DNA of 64,000 nucleotides, taken from assembly GCA_041495205.1 (NCBI GenBank), contig JBGQCF010000004.1, positions 37,039 to 101,038 on the forward strand. Reading direction: 5' to 3'. This document shows positions 17,501 through 26,507 of the stretch, one piece after another. Made by a program: the position numbers and the translations under genes. Below the pieces are notes generated by a model. The model was not told the origin of the DNA. It was given only the letters and a program-made list of their open reading frames with translations, and did not search any database. This DNA comes from JAHFRG01 sp041495205. Its GTDB lineage: Bacteria > Pseudomonadota > Gammaproteobacteria > Burkholderiales > JAHFRG01. Positions within the stretch are counted from its first letter, which is position 1; each line of letters opens with the position of its first letter.

Positions 17501-17962
17501 TCACCCAATGACAATCAGGGGTTCGCCGTACTCCACGGGTTGACCATTCTCCGCCAGAATTTCCTTGATCACCCCGCTGCAGTCGGCCTCGATTTCATTG
17601 AGCAGCTTCATCGCCTCGATAATGCACAACGTATCGCCCTGGTTCACCTGCTGCCCTACTTCCACGAACGGCTTGGCGCCGGGCGTGGCCGAGCGGTAGA
17701 AAGTACCCACCATCGGCGCTTTCACTACATGTCCTTCAGGTGCCGCGGCTTCGCCAGCGGGAGTGGCGGGGGTCACTTCGGCCGCAGTTGCCGTGGTGAC
17801 TACCTGAGCGGCGGCCTGTTGGGGGGTGGTAGTGACGGTAGCTTGAGTGGTCTGGTTTACCCTGCTGATGCGGACCTTTTCTTCACCTTCGGTGATCTCC
17901 AGTTCGGCGATCCCCGATTCCTCCACCAGGTCTATGAGCTTCTTTAGTTTTCTCAAATCCAT
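17501..17962 (-). CDS. accB: Acetyl-CoA carboxylase biotin carboxyl carrier protein
   Basis: 153-residue carrier. An N-terminal helical region (1-30) is followed by an Ala/Thr/Pro linker (about 37-75) and a biotinyl domain with the biotinylation lysine in CIIEAMKLLNEIEAD (about residue 119). It delivers carboxyl groups from AccC to the AccAD transferase. Order aroQ-accB-accC-prmA is typical of Betaproteobacteria. Confidence 0.96.
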   Translation of the reverse strand: MDLRKLKKLIDLVEESGIAELEITEGEEKVRISRVNQTTQATVTTTPQQAAAQVVTTATAAEVTPATPAGEAAAPEGHVVKAPMVGTFYRSATPGAKPFVEVGQQVNQGDTLCIIEAMKLLNEIEADCSGVIKEILAENGQPVEYGEPLIVIG

Positions 17963-18036
17963 AGCGAGCCTCTAACAAATTATCCTGAAATCGGTTGCCT
18001 CAGCTTGGCTGACTTTTAAGCCGGGCATTCAGGGGT

Positions 18037-18468
18037 TCAGGATTGCAGGGCGTACTCCAGCGCCAGCTCATAACCCTTGGCGCCGAGACCGCTGATCACG
18101 CCTGCCGCCAAGTCGGAAAAATAGGAACGGTGGCGGAAGGTTTCGCGGGCGAAGATGTTGGACAGGTGAACTTCGATAAATGGGATTTTTACTGCGGCAA
18201 GCGCGTCACGAATGGCCACACTGGTATGGGTAAACGCTGCGGGGTTGATGATAATGAAGTCAACGCGCTCCGCCCGTGCCTGCTGGATACGGTCAACCAA
18301 GCTATTTTCGGCGTTGCTCTGGAAGCAAGTGAGCTTAACCCCCGCCCGCTTGGCCCGCTCCATCAGGCAGGAGTCTATCGCCTCCAAGGTGTCATGCCCG
18401 TAATGTTCCGGCTCACGCGTCCCAAGCAAATTCAGATTGGGGCCGTGCAGGACCAGGATATTGTTCAT
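18037..18468 (-). CDS. aroQ: 3-dehydroquinate dehydratase, type II
   Basis: Third step of the shikimate pathway, 143 residues from ATG 18468; a GTG at 18474 is also possible. Motifs: GPNLNLLGTREPEHYG with the catalytic Tyr, QSNAENSLVDRIQQA, NPAAFTHTSVAIRDAL, and EVHLSNIFARETFRHRSYFS with the catalytic His. It precedes accB with 74 nt between. Confidence 0.95.
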   Translation of the reverse strand: MNNILVLHGPNLNLLGTREPEHYGHDTLEAIDSCLMERAKRAGVKLTCFQSNAENSLVDRIQQARAERVDFIIINPAAFTHTSVAIRDALAAVKIPFIEVHLSNIFARETFRHRSYFSDLAAGVISGLGAKGYELALEYALQS

Positions 18469-18563
18469 AACCACGAAGTTTGCAGCAATTCGCGTAATTT
18501 GTCTAGTTTTTCGCTGAACTTCGCCGAAATTCAGACAAACTACGTGGGACGGAAAAGGGTCGA

Positions 18564-19100
18564 TTAGAGGAGAGGGCCGATTATGGGCTCGAGCTTAGCC
18601 TGAGTCAACCCGCCAAGCTCGGTAGCGATGATTCTGCCGGTACGGTCAATAATCAAGGTAAAAGGCAGTGCCCCAAAACGGTTCCCAGCCTTACGCGAGA
18701 GCTCCATTGCCTCCAGATCGCCCAGGAGCACTGGGTAATTGATGCCGATTTCGTCGGCATAGGTCCGAACTGCGTCCTTTTTGTCCATGGCCACCCCGAC
18801 AAGCACCAAGCCGCGGCTGCGGTATTTTTCCTGTAGCTTGATGAACTGGGGAATTTCCACACGGCAAGGCGGGCACCAGGTGGCCCAAAAGTTTACGATC
18901 AGCACTTTACCCCGCCATTGTGCAAAAGTTCGGTTGTTCCCCTCGAGGTCAGGCAGGGTCGAGCCAAACAGCGTCTCGGCAGCGCTTTGGACTTGTTCAG
19001 GCGACAAGGAAGCGGGAGCTTGAGCCCGCCAGCCGGCAAACAATCCAGCGCCCAGCGCCAGCAGCGCCACCGTAACAATCAGATAGGCGCGCTTGCCCAC
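18564..19100 (-). CDS. TlpA/ResA-type thioredoxin-like protein
   Basis: Membrane-anchored periplasmic thiol-disulfide protein of 178 residues. N-terminal signal anchor (about 5-25). The thioredoxin fold carries the active site WATWCPPCRVEIPQF (CPPC about 73-76) and a later cis-Pro in GALPFTLIID. It starts at GTG 19100, directly after the dsbD stop (19102), so it probably receives electrons from DsbD. Likely uses are cytochrome c maturation or similar reductive work. Confidence 0.88.
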   Translation of the reverse strand: MGKRAYLIVTVALLALGAGLFAGWRAQAPASLSPEQVQSAAETLFGSTLPDLEGNNRTFAQWRGKVLIVNFWATWCPPCRVEIPQFIKLQEKYRSRGLVLVGVAMDKKDAVRTYADEIGINYPVLLGDLEAMELSRKAGNRFGALPFTLIIDRTGRIIATELGGLTQAKLEPIIGPLL

Positions 19101-19101
19101 G

Positions 19102-20931
19102 CTACTGCATCACCGAATTCAGCGTTACCAGAAATTTTTCCGGGTTCTGGTAGCCAATTACCCGGGTTTTGATTTCGTTACCCTGTTCATCAAAAAACAG
19201 GATGCCGGGCGGCCCGAACAGAGCAAAGCGTTTCAAAAGCGCCGCATCATCGGCATTGTTTGCAGTCACATCCGCCTGCAGCAACTGGATAGTTTTCAGC
19301 CTTGCTTGGACCGCGGCGTCGGAAAAAGTGGAGAGTTCCATTTCCTTGCAGGAGACACACCAGTCAGCATAAAAATCGAGCATCACATATCTGCCGCGAG
19401 CTTGAGAGATCGCCTGGTCCAGCTCAGCGTTATTTTTCACACGTTGGAATTCAAGCTTCTGCACGGGATTTGCGGTGCCGGTAAGCTGTGCAAGCGAACG
19501 GAAAATACCCTGTTCCCCGGAAAAAGCCTCTATCAAAAGCGCCACGCCCGCAACCAACGCGATGACGCCTGCGCCTTTCCATAATCTCGCATAAGCTGAC
19601 GTTACCCTTAGCAAGGCTAGAACATAGAATGCGCAAACGATAAGCAATACCGCCCACAGCAGCATGTACACCTGTGCTGTGACGAGTGACGAGGTCAGCC
19701 AGATGGCGACCCCCAGCAACAGCACGCCGAAAAATCTTTTAACCGCTTCCATCCACGGGCCCACCCTGGGCAGCAGCGCGTCGGCGGAGAGACCCAGCGC
19801 GATAAGCGGCACTCCCATTCCCAATGCCATGACAAACAAACTTGACCCGCCCAGCACCACATCCCGCGTCTGGCTGATATAAAGCAGCGCCCCTGCCAAG
19901 GGCGCCGCTACACAGGGGCCGATGATGACGGCGGAGAGCCCGCCCATGACAAACGCGCCGATTAGATTGCCGCCTTTGATATGGTTTGCGGCATCGGAAA
20001 GCTTGCTTTGCAGGGAAGCCGGAAACTGCAAATCATAAAATCCGAACATGGAAAACGCGAGCAGCACAAACAGGACGGCAAAAGTTGCGAGCGCCCACGG
20101 GTTTTGCAAAGTGGTGGAAATCAGCGTTCCGGTGAGCCCTGCCGCCACTCCAGCGATCGCATATGTGATCGCGACTCCCAGCACATAGGAGGCCGACAGC
20201 ATCAGCCCGCGCGTTTTGGTCATCTGCCGTTTTTGCCCGACGATGATTCCGGAAAGAATTGGAATCATCGGAAATAAGCAAGGCGTCAATGACAAAAGAA
20301 GACCAAAACCGAAAAAGCTTGCGATGATGAGCCAGAAACTGCCGCCCCGCAATAGATTGGCCGCTTGCGAAGACTCGTCGTTGACCGGCACTACTGATGC
20401 TGCGGTTTTTCCAAACGGGTTAACCGCAGCAGCTTGCAGGCTTTGCAAAGCGGCAACCGCGCCGGTATGCGGAGGCGCCGACATATTTGCTGCGGCGAAT
20501 ATCAGTTCGGCTTTCTGCTCAAGCGGGGTATAGCACACCCCGACATCGGCGCAGCCCTGGGAAATTGCGGTCAGCGTTACGGCCTGCACTGAAGCGCCAG
20601 CGCGATTTAACGGCAACCCGATTTTAAGATCACCGCGGTAGGTTTCAACGCGCCCGAAATACCGGTCGTTATGCACTTCGCCAGCCGGCATTTGCGGCTT
20701 GCTCAGGGACAAACCCTTGGGCTGGACATCGAAACTGAACCTCTCGCGGTATAAATAATAGCCGTCCGCGATTTTGTAGTGCACCTCGATATTGTCGGGG
20801 TCCACCCACTGCGCTGAAAACCGGAATGCTTTTTCAGGCTCGAGCAATTGCGGCTCGCCCGCGCGGGCAGACAGGGAAAACAACAACAGCAAAAAAAACA
20901 GCCGGCGCATTTTGGGAAAGTGAATGTTCAA
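19102..20931 (-). CDS. dsbD: Thiol:disulfide interchange protein DsbD
   Basis: Moves electrons from cytoplasmic thioredoxin to the periplasm. 609 residues with the three expected parts: a signal and N-terminal alpha domain with Cys pair (GCADVGVCYTPLEQ), an eight-helix membrane domain with reactive cysteines (SLTPCLFPMIPI; IGPCVAAPLAGAL), and a C-terminal thioredoxin domain with CVSC (ADWCVSCKEME). The start is TTG 20931, overlapping the cutA stop as TTGA, or ATG 20910; both leave a signal peptide. Confidence 0.95.
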   Translation of the reverse strand: MNIHFPKMRRLFFLLLLFSLSARAGEPQLLEPEKAFRFSAQWVDPDNIEVHYKIADGYYLYRERFSFDVQPKGLSLSKPQMPAGEVHNDRYFGRVETYRGDLKIGLPLNRAGASVQAVTLTAISQGCADVGVCYTPLEQKAELIFAAANMSAPPHTGAVAALQSLQAAAVNPFGKTAASVVPVNDESSQAANLLRGGSFWLIIASFFGFGLLLSLTPCLFPMIPILSGIIVGQKRQMTKTRGLMLSASYVLGVAITYAIAGVAAGLTGTLISTTLQNPWALATFAVLFVLLAFSMFGFYDLQFPASLQSKLSDAANHIKGGNLIGAFVMGGLSAVIIGPCVAAPLAGALLYISQTRDVVLGGSSLFVMALGMGVPLIALGLSADALLPRVGPWMEAVKRFFGVLLLGVAIWLTSSLVTAQVYMLLWAVLLIVCAFYVLALLRVTSAYARLWKGAGVIALVAGVALLIEAFSGEQGIFRSLAQLTGTANPVQKLEFQRVKNNAELDQAISQARGRYVMLDFYADWCVSCKEMELSTFSDAAVQARLKTIQLLQADVTANNADDAALLKRFALFGPPGILFFDEQGNEIKTRVIGYQNPEKFLVTLNSVMQ

Positions 20932-21266
20932 CCGCTAATCGTCAGTGTCTGTGTCTCAATAGCGAGCCAGTCAAGGTACGCCTTCAATCCGTCGCTTATA
21001 GGGACAGCGATCAACTCCGGAAGTTCGTAGGGATGGTATTGTCTGACCATTTGTTCAACGCGCGGAAAGTGCATTTTCAGCGTCTTGATGAAAACGGGCA
21101 CTTCCAGCGCGGTTTCGATTTTTCCCTTCCAGCGGTAAACCGACGTGCATTCCGCCATGACGTTAACACAGGCTGCAAGCCGCGCTTCGATCAATTTATG
21201 CGCAAGCTTCAATGCAGCATCGCGGCCGGGAAGATTAGTGATGACAAGTATGGGTTCGCTAGTCAT
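20928..21266 (-). CDS. cutA: Divalent-cation tolerance protein CutA
   Basis: Trimeric PII-like cytoplasmic protein of 112 residues. Family motifs: RLAACVNVM, SVYRWKGKIE and YHPYELPELIAVPIS. It has been linked to copper tolerance, but the mechanism is uncertain. The cutA-dsbD order is common in Proteobacteria. The stop overlaps a possible TTG start of dsbD. Confidence 0.93.
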   Translation of the reverse strand: MTSEPILVITNLPGRDAALKLAHKLIEARLAACVNVMAECTSVYRWKGKIETALEVPVFIKTLKMHFPRVEQMVRQYHPYELPELIAVPISDGLKAYLDWLAIETQTLTISG

Positions 21267-21341
21267 GATGACCGGGTCGGTTATTGTGTTTATTCTAGCC
21301 GCTTTTGCGGCGCGCCTGATTCAGCGCCTGGACGATTGCGA

Positions 21342-21884
21342 TCAATGCGTCGTGCGCTGGGACGCCGCTGCGCTCAAGGCGCCGCTTTGCAGGAACTTCC
21401 TTGCGATCTCCTGGAACGCGGCGACATAAGCTTTTGCAAATGTCCGCTCATACGAACTTACGACGCCCCCGATATCCGAGCTGGCGCTGAATGTTCCAAT
21501 CTCTTCGCCGCTTGCAAGATAGCCGGTCGCGGTAACATCGGCATAGAAAACCCGCATTGCAGGATTGAACTCGCTCTTGCCGCTGACTTTGATAATCAAG
21601 TCCGGCGCGGGCATCTCTTCGCGCGGCAAAACCTGCTTGACAAGCGGTGCAAAAGCGGTGATTGCCGCATTGCGCACCAATTTGCCTTCCGGGTAATAAA
21701 TCTCTGCGTAGTAGTAATAATGCACCTTGTTCTCCGCGAGCTTCTCCGGGCTCATGTCCACCGCCAGGCGCAGCGGCAGCGGTTGCTCAACCGGCGCTTC
21801 CTCGTGCACGGGCTTGACCGGTGTGTAAGCACATCCGGCAAGCAGCACCAGTAACACGGGCCATCTCAAGAAGTTGCGCGCCAT
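21342..21884 (-). CDS. Predicted lipoprotein, 180 residues
   Basis: No named family recognised. The signal peptide ends in a clear lipobox, LLAGC (Cys about 18). The mature part has a beta-rich look with an internal repeat-like set of Tyr residues (VHYYYYAEIYYPEG) and a C-terminal helix (SYERTFAKAYVAAFQEIARKF). GAAGGGG precedes the ATG. It is probably attached to the outer membrane periplasmic face. It is flanked by cutA and an SDR-family gene on the same strand. Confidence 0.7.
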   Translation of the reverse strand: MARNFLRWPVLLVLLAGCAYTPVKPVHEEAPVEQPLPLRLAVDMSPEKLAENKVHYYYYAEIYYPEGKLVRNAAITAFAPLVKQVLPREEMPAPDLIIKVSGKSEFNPAMRVFYADVTATGYLASGEEIGTFSASSDIGGVVSSYERTFAKAYVAAFQEIARKFLQSGALSAAASQRTTH

Positions 21885-21946
21885 AGGTAAAACCCCTTCA
21901 GATACCGGTTAAGACGGGATTCTCGCTGCGAAGTTCAGCAATTTTA

Positions 21947-22846
21947 CTAAATCGTCCCTGCAAATTCGATAGCTGGCTTTTCCCGTGCCGCAGCAAGTCC
22001 ATCGGCCACCATCGGATAGCGCAATTTCACTTGCAATTCGCGCTTCATGCGCCGGTTTGCCAGCCGCCGCGATTCCTGCATAAACGACAACAGGTTCTCG
22101 GGGATGCGTTGGCGCGCTTCGCTATATGAAATGCGTGTCGTGCGCGGCAGCCCAAAGCGGTCTGCCACCAGATCAAAGTAATCACCCATCTTGAGCTCGG
22201 AATCGTCACTGGCGTTATACACCCTGCCCGGTTTGCCGAAACGCAACGCCGCGATCACGATGCGCGCCAGATCGTCCGCGTGAATGTGGTTGCTGTACGC
22301 GTCCTGCTCGGGTAACAGCGCAGGGGTGCCGTTTTTGACGCGCTCCAGCGGCAAGCGATCGCCGGCATAAATTCCCGGCACGCGCAAAACGGTCACGCAC
22401 ACGCGGCTGCGCCTTCCCCATTCGCGGATTCTGCGCTCGGCATCTAAGCGGCGCTTGGCACGCGCGGTATGCGGCCGCAAGGGACGTGTTTCGGGAACGA
22501 TTTCGCCGCCACAGTTGCCATAGACACCGCTGGTACTGATGTAGATGAGCCGATGTGGTAAAATTTTTCCCTTTGTCAACGCCGCAAGCAGATGTGCGGT
22601 GCGTGTATCTTGCGTACCCCGGCTTGGCGGCGGCGCAAAATGCACTACATCATGTGCAAGCCCGCCGAGCATCTGCAGCGTATCCGGTTCGGCGAGATTG
22701 CCTGGAATGGGCATGATGCCCTGCTTGCGCAACAGGTGGAAGCGCTCGGGTGAGTGAGAGAGCGCATAAACACGGTAGCCTGCGGGCAGCTTCCGCACCA
22801 TGCGCAGCGCGACGTCACCGCAACCGATAATCAACAGCCGTCTCAT
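21947..22846 (-). CDS. NAD(P)-dependent epimerase/dehydratase family protein
   Basis: Extended short-chain dehydrogenase fold, 299 residues. The nucleotide-binding motif at the start reads LLIIGCGDVALRMV, the variant (GxGxxxx) seen in YeeZ-like atypical SDRs. The active-site region is YISTSGVYGNCGGE, but the usual YxxxK is altered: TARAKRRLDAER follows. Substrate unknown. A MITE-like element starts 47 nt upstream of its start, between it and the divergent reductase gene. Confidence 0.75.
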   Translation of the reverse strand: MRRLLIIGCGDVALRMVRKLPAGYRVYALSHSPERFHLLRKQGIMPIPGNLAEPDTLQMLGGLAHDVVHFAPPPSRGTQDTRTAHLLAALTKGKILPHRLIYISTSGVYGNCGGEIVPETRPLRPHTARAKRRLDAERRIREWGRRSRVCVTVLRVPGIYAGDRLPLERVKNGTPALLPEQDAYSNHIHADDLARIVIAALRFGKPGRVYNASDDSELKMGDYFDLVADRFGLPRTTRISYSEARQRIPENLLSFMQESRRLANRRMKRELQVKLRYPMVADGLAAAREKPAIEFAGTI

Positions 22847-22893
22847 GTTTCATAGTTTAAGGTATCCATGCTTACAATGGTACGCCTGCCCCT

Positions 22894-23166
22894 AGAGCCT
22901 CTAACATAATGAAACGGATTTGCGTTGCTGGCCAAAAAGCGATGAATGCGCGACGCGAGGCGCAACTCGATGCCGGGACATCGAGTAAGCCGAGCAACAA
23001 AGCAGGCATGCTTTGTGGCCGCAACCCGCAGGGACGGCGCGGGTTTCGGCGCATGCCTTTGTCGCTCGCCGCTTATTGGAGAACAACCCAACTGCGCGGC
23101 TCGCTTCGCGGCCTGCATCCGAAACCGACGCCGTCGCACTATTCGTTTCATTATGTTAGAGGCTCT
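22894..23166. repeat. MITE-like element, copy 1 (divergent subtype)
   Basis: 273-bp intergenic element bounded by perfect 23-bp terminal inverted repeats (22894-22916 and 23144-23166, beginning AGAGCCTCTAACATAATG). TA dinucleotides lie at both outer edges. The inside contains smaller hairpins (ACTCGATG/CATCGAGT near 22966-22987) and the core AAGCCGAGCAACAAAGCAG (22987-23005), shared with copies at 43360 and 63835. No coding capacity for a transposase. It fills the gap between the SDR gene and the reductase gene. Confidence 0.82.
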
Positions 23167-23180
23167 TAAGGGTTATTTGA

Positions 23181-24209
23181 ATGTCTTTTCAAGTCACCAT
23201 CAAGCCAAGCGATCACGTATTTTCCGTCGAGTCCGGCGAAAGGGTGCTTGAAGCCGCGCTGCGCCAAGGCTTTGGCCTGTCGTACGGCTGCCGCAACGGC
23301 GCCTGCGGTACGTGCAAGGGCAAAATCCTCGAAGGCAAGGTGGATTACGGCGTCTATCAGGAAAGCGCGCTCAGCGAAGCGGAAAAACTTGCCGGCATGG
23401 CGCTCTTTTGCCAGGCCAAGCCGCAAACCGATTTGGTTATCGAAGCGCGAGAAATCAATGCAGTCAAGGATATTCAAATCAGGAAACTGCCGTGCCGCGT
23501 GCAGAAAATGGAACGGCCTGCTGACGATGTGATGGTGCTTTATCTCAAACTTCCCGCCAATGAACGCTTGCAGTTCCTCGCCGGCCAGTACATTGACATC
23601 CTCATGAAAGAGGGCAAGCGCCGCAGTTTCTCGATGGCAAACCCGCCGCACGACGACGAGTGTTTGCAACTGCACGTCCGCAATATCGTGGGCGGGGCGT
23701 TCACCGATTACGTGTTCAACAAAATAAAAGACCGCGATATCTTGCGCTTCGAAGGGCCCCTCGGCACTTTTTTCCTGCGCGAGGATTCCGACAAGCCGAT
23801 TATCTTCGTCGCCAGCGGCACCGGCTTCGCGCCCATCAAGGGCATCATCGAGCACGCCTTCTACAAAGAAAGCCGGCGTGAAATGATCTTGTACTGGGGA
23901 GCGCGCAAGCTCGCCGACTTATACATGCAGCAATTGCCGCAGCAATGGCAGCGGGAGCACGATAATTTCAGATTTATCCCGGTGCTCTCCGAAGCGCTGC
24001 CCGAAGACCGCTGGCAGGGACGCAGCGGCTTGGTGCATCAGGCGGTGATGGATGATTTTGCGGATTTGAGCGGCTTTCAAGTTTACGCCTGCGGCGCGCC
24101 GGTGATGGTGGAAGCAGCGCGCCGCGATTTCACCGCCATGCGCAAGCTCTCCCTGGAAGAGTTCTACTCCGACTCGTTTACCTTCTCCAACGATCCCAAG
24201 ACAGCTTAA
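23181..24209 (+). CDS. 2Fe-2S ferredoxin-flavin reductase (glucoseen-reductase type)
   Basis: 342-residue electron-transfer protein. The N-terminal plant-type ferredoxin domain binds a 2Fe-2S cluster (CRNGACGTC, about 37-45, with a fourth Cys near ALFCQAKP at 77). FAD-binding (RRSFSMANPP) and NAD-binding (FVASGTGFAPIKGI) domains follow, and it ends in an EEFYSDSFTF tail. Family members are called CDP-6-deoxy-delta-3,4-glucoseen reductase, but no deoxysugar genes are near, so a general oxygenase or reductase partner role is as likely. Confidence 0.88.
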   Translation: MSFQVTIKPSDHVFSVESGERVLEAALRQGFGLSYGCRNGACGTCKGKILEGKVDYGVYQESALSEAEKLAGMALFCQAKPQTDLVIEAREINAVKDIQIRKLPCRVQKMERPADDVMVLYLKLPANERLQFLAGQYIDILMKEGKRRSFSMANPPHDDECLQLHVRNIVGGAFTDYVFNKIKDRDILRFEGPLGTFFLREDSDKPIIFVASGTGFAPIKGIIEHAFYKESRREMILYWGARKLADLYMQQLPQQWQREHDNFRFIPVLSEALPEDRWQGRSGLVHQAVMDDFADLSGFQVYACGAPVMVEAARRDFTAMRKLSLEEFYSDSFTFSNDPKTA

Positions 24210-24249
24210 GGATCAGTCTTAAATCCCGGCGCACCGGCGGTTCAAAAAA

Positions 24250-25470
24250 TCAAAGTGCTGTCTTGCGCCTACCGCCCGTAATATCGCGCAATTGCCGCAC
24301 AGCCAAATCGAGGCTTTTCCGGTAATGAACATCCGCCGCTTCGCTTTGGCCGATTTTTTCGTGCAGTTTCGCGAGTTCCCGATGCGCGGTAACCGTCGGC
24401 TCCACGCCGATGCTGGCTTCCAGATAGCTTTGCGCCTTGCCCCAGAGTCCTTGATGGGCGCACAGCCTGCCCAGGGTGAGCAGCAGGCAGGCGTCATCAG
24501 GATGATCCGGCAGCCACCTCTCTGCGCGCTGAATCTGCCTGAGGGTATCCCTTCCCAGGCATTCCGAGTATAGGCAGATGAGATCGCTGTCCCATTGCGC
24601 ATCCAAGCTCTGCTCGATGATTTCCTGGGCCATGCTGCAGCCGCCAAGTGAGATAAAGCAGCGCGCGGCAGTGTCGGCAATCCTGCTCTGCTTTTTGTCT
24701 GCCGAGGGGATTTTCTGCCAGCACTCTTTAAGCGCGGTGGTGTCCATCGCCTGCCGCTTGAGATTTTCCTGCGTCGCGTAGAGCCGCAATTGCTGCGCCT
24801 GGCCGGCATCGAAAAATCCGCGCTTTTCCAGCTGTGCGACCAGATTCGGCACCTGTTCCCAGTTTTTCGTTCGCTGCCGCGCCTCGAGTTCCAGGCGCAG
24901 CGCCGCAACATGCTTTTTCGGATCACTTTCATGCAAAGCCTTCAGCACCGTGAGCGCCTCGTCGTAGCGATGCTGGTCGAGCAGCAATTCGGCCTGAGTC
25001 ATCAGGCGCGCCGCTTTTTCTTCCGGTGCCAGTGTTTCCACCTTATCAAGGTAGGTATCGCGCTTGTCAAAATCTTTTAACTCATGCGCGGAGCGCGCAG
25101 CCACAAGCGCGGAGAGCCCCGGTGATTCCCCCATTTCCAGGGCCGCAGCAGCGGCTTTTTCCGCCTTGCCGTAACGCCCTTCAAAGAACATCCGCAATCC
25201 CTCAAGCAGGCTGTTGCGCGCTTTTTCGCGGCGTCTGCGCTCGCGGTACTCGCGCACCTGCGACGGCAGGCGCAGCACGCGCACCAACAGTCGAACCAAT
25301 ACATAGGCGATAAAAAACCCGCCCAACAGCAGCAGCACCGCCAACTTGAGCGAGAGTTCGATGCGGTGAGTGGAATAGACCAAGAGCACGTAGCCGTTGT
25401 CGAACCCGAACATCAGGGCCAAAGCTACCGCCAGGGCAAAAATCGCCACGGTCCAGAAGAAGAACTTCAC
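24250..25470 (-). CDS. hemY: HemY-like TPR membrane protein
   Basis: 406 residues from GTG 25470, with AGGCGG upstream and a GTGA overlap with the hemX stop. A longer open frame to 25632 is antisense-like filler and is rejected. Two N-terminal transmembrane helices (about 3-20 and 40-60) carry the HemY_N domain, followed by a helical, TPR-rich cytoplasmic or periplasmic part to the end. Its precise job in haem synthesis is unsettled; it is linked to the late steps by gene neighbourhood. It is not the Bacillus protoporphyrinogen oxidase of the same name. Confidence 0.9.
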   Translation of the reverse strand: MKFFFWTVAIFALAVALALMFGFDNGYVLLVYSTHRIELSLKLAVLLLLGGFFIAYVLVRLLVRVLRLPSQVREYRERRRREKARNSLLEGLRMFFEGRYGKAEKAAAAALEMGESPGLSALVAARSAHELKDFDKRDTYLDKVETLAPEEKAARLMTQAELLLDQHRYDEALTVLKALHESDPKKHVAALRLELEARQRTKNWEQVPNLVAQLEKRGFFDAGQAQQLRLYATQENLKRQAMDTTALKECWQKIPSADKKQSRIADTAARCFISLGGCSMAQEIIEQSLDAQWDSDLICLYSECLGRDTLRQIQRAERWLPDHPDDACLLLTLGRLCAHQGLWGKAQSYLEASIGVEPTVTAHRELAKLHEKIGQSEAADVHYRKSLDLAVRQLRDITGGRRKTAL

Positions 25471-26501
25471 TTTGCCGCCTTCTCGCGAACGAGCTTGAAG
25501 TTGCGCACCGCTTCCAGGCTCGCCGAGATGTCGGGAAGCTCGATGCTGATGCGGCTTTCCTGCAGCTGGCGCAAGCTGGCCAGCGAGACCTTGGTCGGCT
25601 CGGCGCTGTTGTCGTAATAGCGGGTGAGCCACTCCTGCACGGCGCTAAGGTCGGATTTGAAACTGGTCTCTTCATGCAACAGCAAAGCGAGCCGCGCGCT
25701 TAACAAGCGCAGCTTGAGATTTTCACGCAGGAAAAACAATTGGTCCGGCGCAAGCAAGGGGACCTCGTGCTCCGCGGTGTTTTGAATGCGCACCAGCTGC
25801 TTGATGTCCTGCCACGCTTCGCGCGCCAGTCTCAGCCACGCGCTTGGCGCAGCTTCTTCGGTAGTAGCGGTGTTGTCCGCGGGCGGGCGGACCTCCATCG
25901 CCAGCGGCAGGCTGTCTACCCTGGTTATCAGGTTATCCAGTCGCACGCTGATCGCCACCGTATCCACGTACGGCACGGCCTTGAGACGCTCGATGTCCTT
26001 GTTGATGATTTTGCGCAGCGGAATGAGCTGCGGACGGTCGATGCGCTGCAAGCGCGCATCCGCGGTCTGCAGTGCAATCAGCGCAGCCTTGACGTTACCC
26101 GCCAGTTGCAGTTGCTGGCTCGCGGCGTTGAGCAGCTGCTCCACTTCCGCCAGCGCCCACTCGTCGCGGTTTCGGGAAAGTTCCTGATACAAGGTTTGCA
26201 GCGCTACCTGCTGGCTTTGCGATTCCGCGAGCTTATTTTCGAGAACACCGAGTTTCACTTGCGCTTCGCGCACCGCTTCCTGCGTGTCTTTGACGATAGC
26301 GCGGTTTTCCCTGACCGTGTTGTCGGCTTCTGCCAGGCGCGTGCCGAGTTCCTGCTGCAAAGCGCTGAACTGGCTGCGGGTATCAAACCACTGCCACGCC
26401 AGTAAAACCGCCACGGCCAGCGCGATCAAAAGCGCCAGGTTGAACCGCTTCTCCGGCTTGGCGGGTGCACCGGGTGTCTCAACTTGCGATTTATCCGTCA
26501 T
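25467..26501 (-). CDS. hemX: HemX-like membrane protein
   Basis: 344-residue protein of the proteobacterial HemX family, often mislabelled uroporphyrin-III C-methyltransferase although no SAM-binding domain is present. One transmembrane helix (about 20-38) is followed by a coiled coil (about 45-110) and the family core (WALAEVEQLLNAASQQLQLA; DRPQLIPLRKIINKDIERL). It lies between hemD and hemY in one operon, 6 nt after hemD. It may act as a membrane scaffold for haem enzymes. Confidence 0.9.
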   Translation of the reverse strand: MTDKSQVETPGAPAKPEKRFNLALLIALAVAVLLAWQWFDTRSQFSALQQELGTRLAEADNTVRENRAIVKDTQEAVREAQVKLGVLENKLAESQSQQVALQTLYQELSRNRDEWALAEVEQLLNAASQQLQLAGNVKAALIALQTADARLQRIDRPQLIPLRKIINKDIERLKAVPYVDTVAISVRLDNLITRVDSLPLAMEVRPPADNTATTEEAAPSAWLRLAREAWQDIKQLVRIQNTAEHEVPLLAPDQLFFLRENLKLRLLSARLALLLHEETSFKSDLSAVQEWLTRYYDNSAEPTKVSLASLRQLQESRISIELPDISASLEAVRNFKLVREKAAK

Positions 26502-26507
26502 GGCCGA

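Noticed and set aside
20826..21854. 342-codon plus-strand open frame
   Set aside because: It lies antisense to dsbD, cutA and the lipoprotein gene, has no family features or ribosome site, and arises from GC-rich codon bias.
22909..23169. Short open frames inside the first MITE-like element
   Set aside because: They occur on both strands within a palindromic repeat and show no similarity to transposases.
25471..25632. N-terminal extension of hemY
   Set aside because: It overlaps hemX coding sequence, is unlike HemY, and a GTG with a ribosome site and a GTGA overlap lies at 25470.
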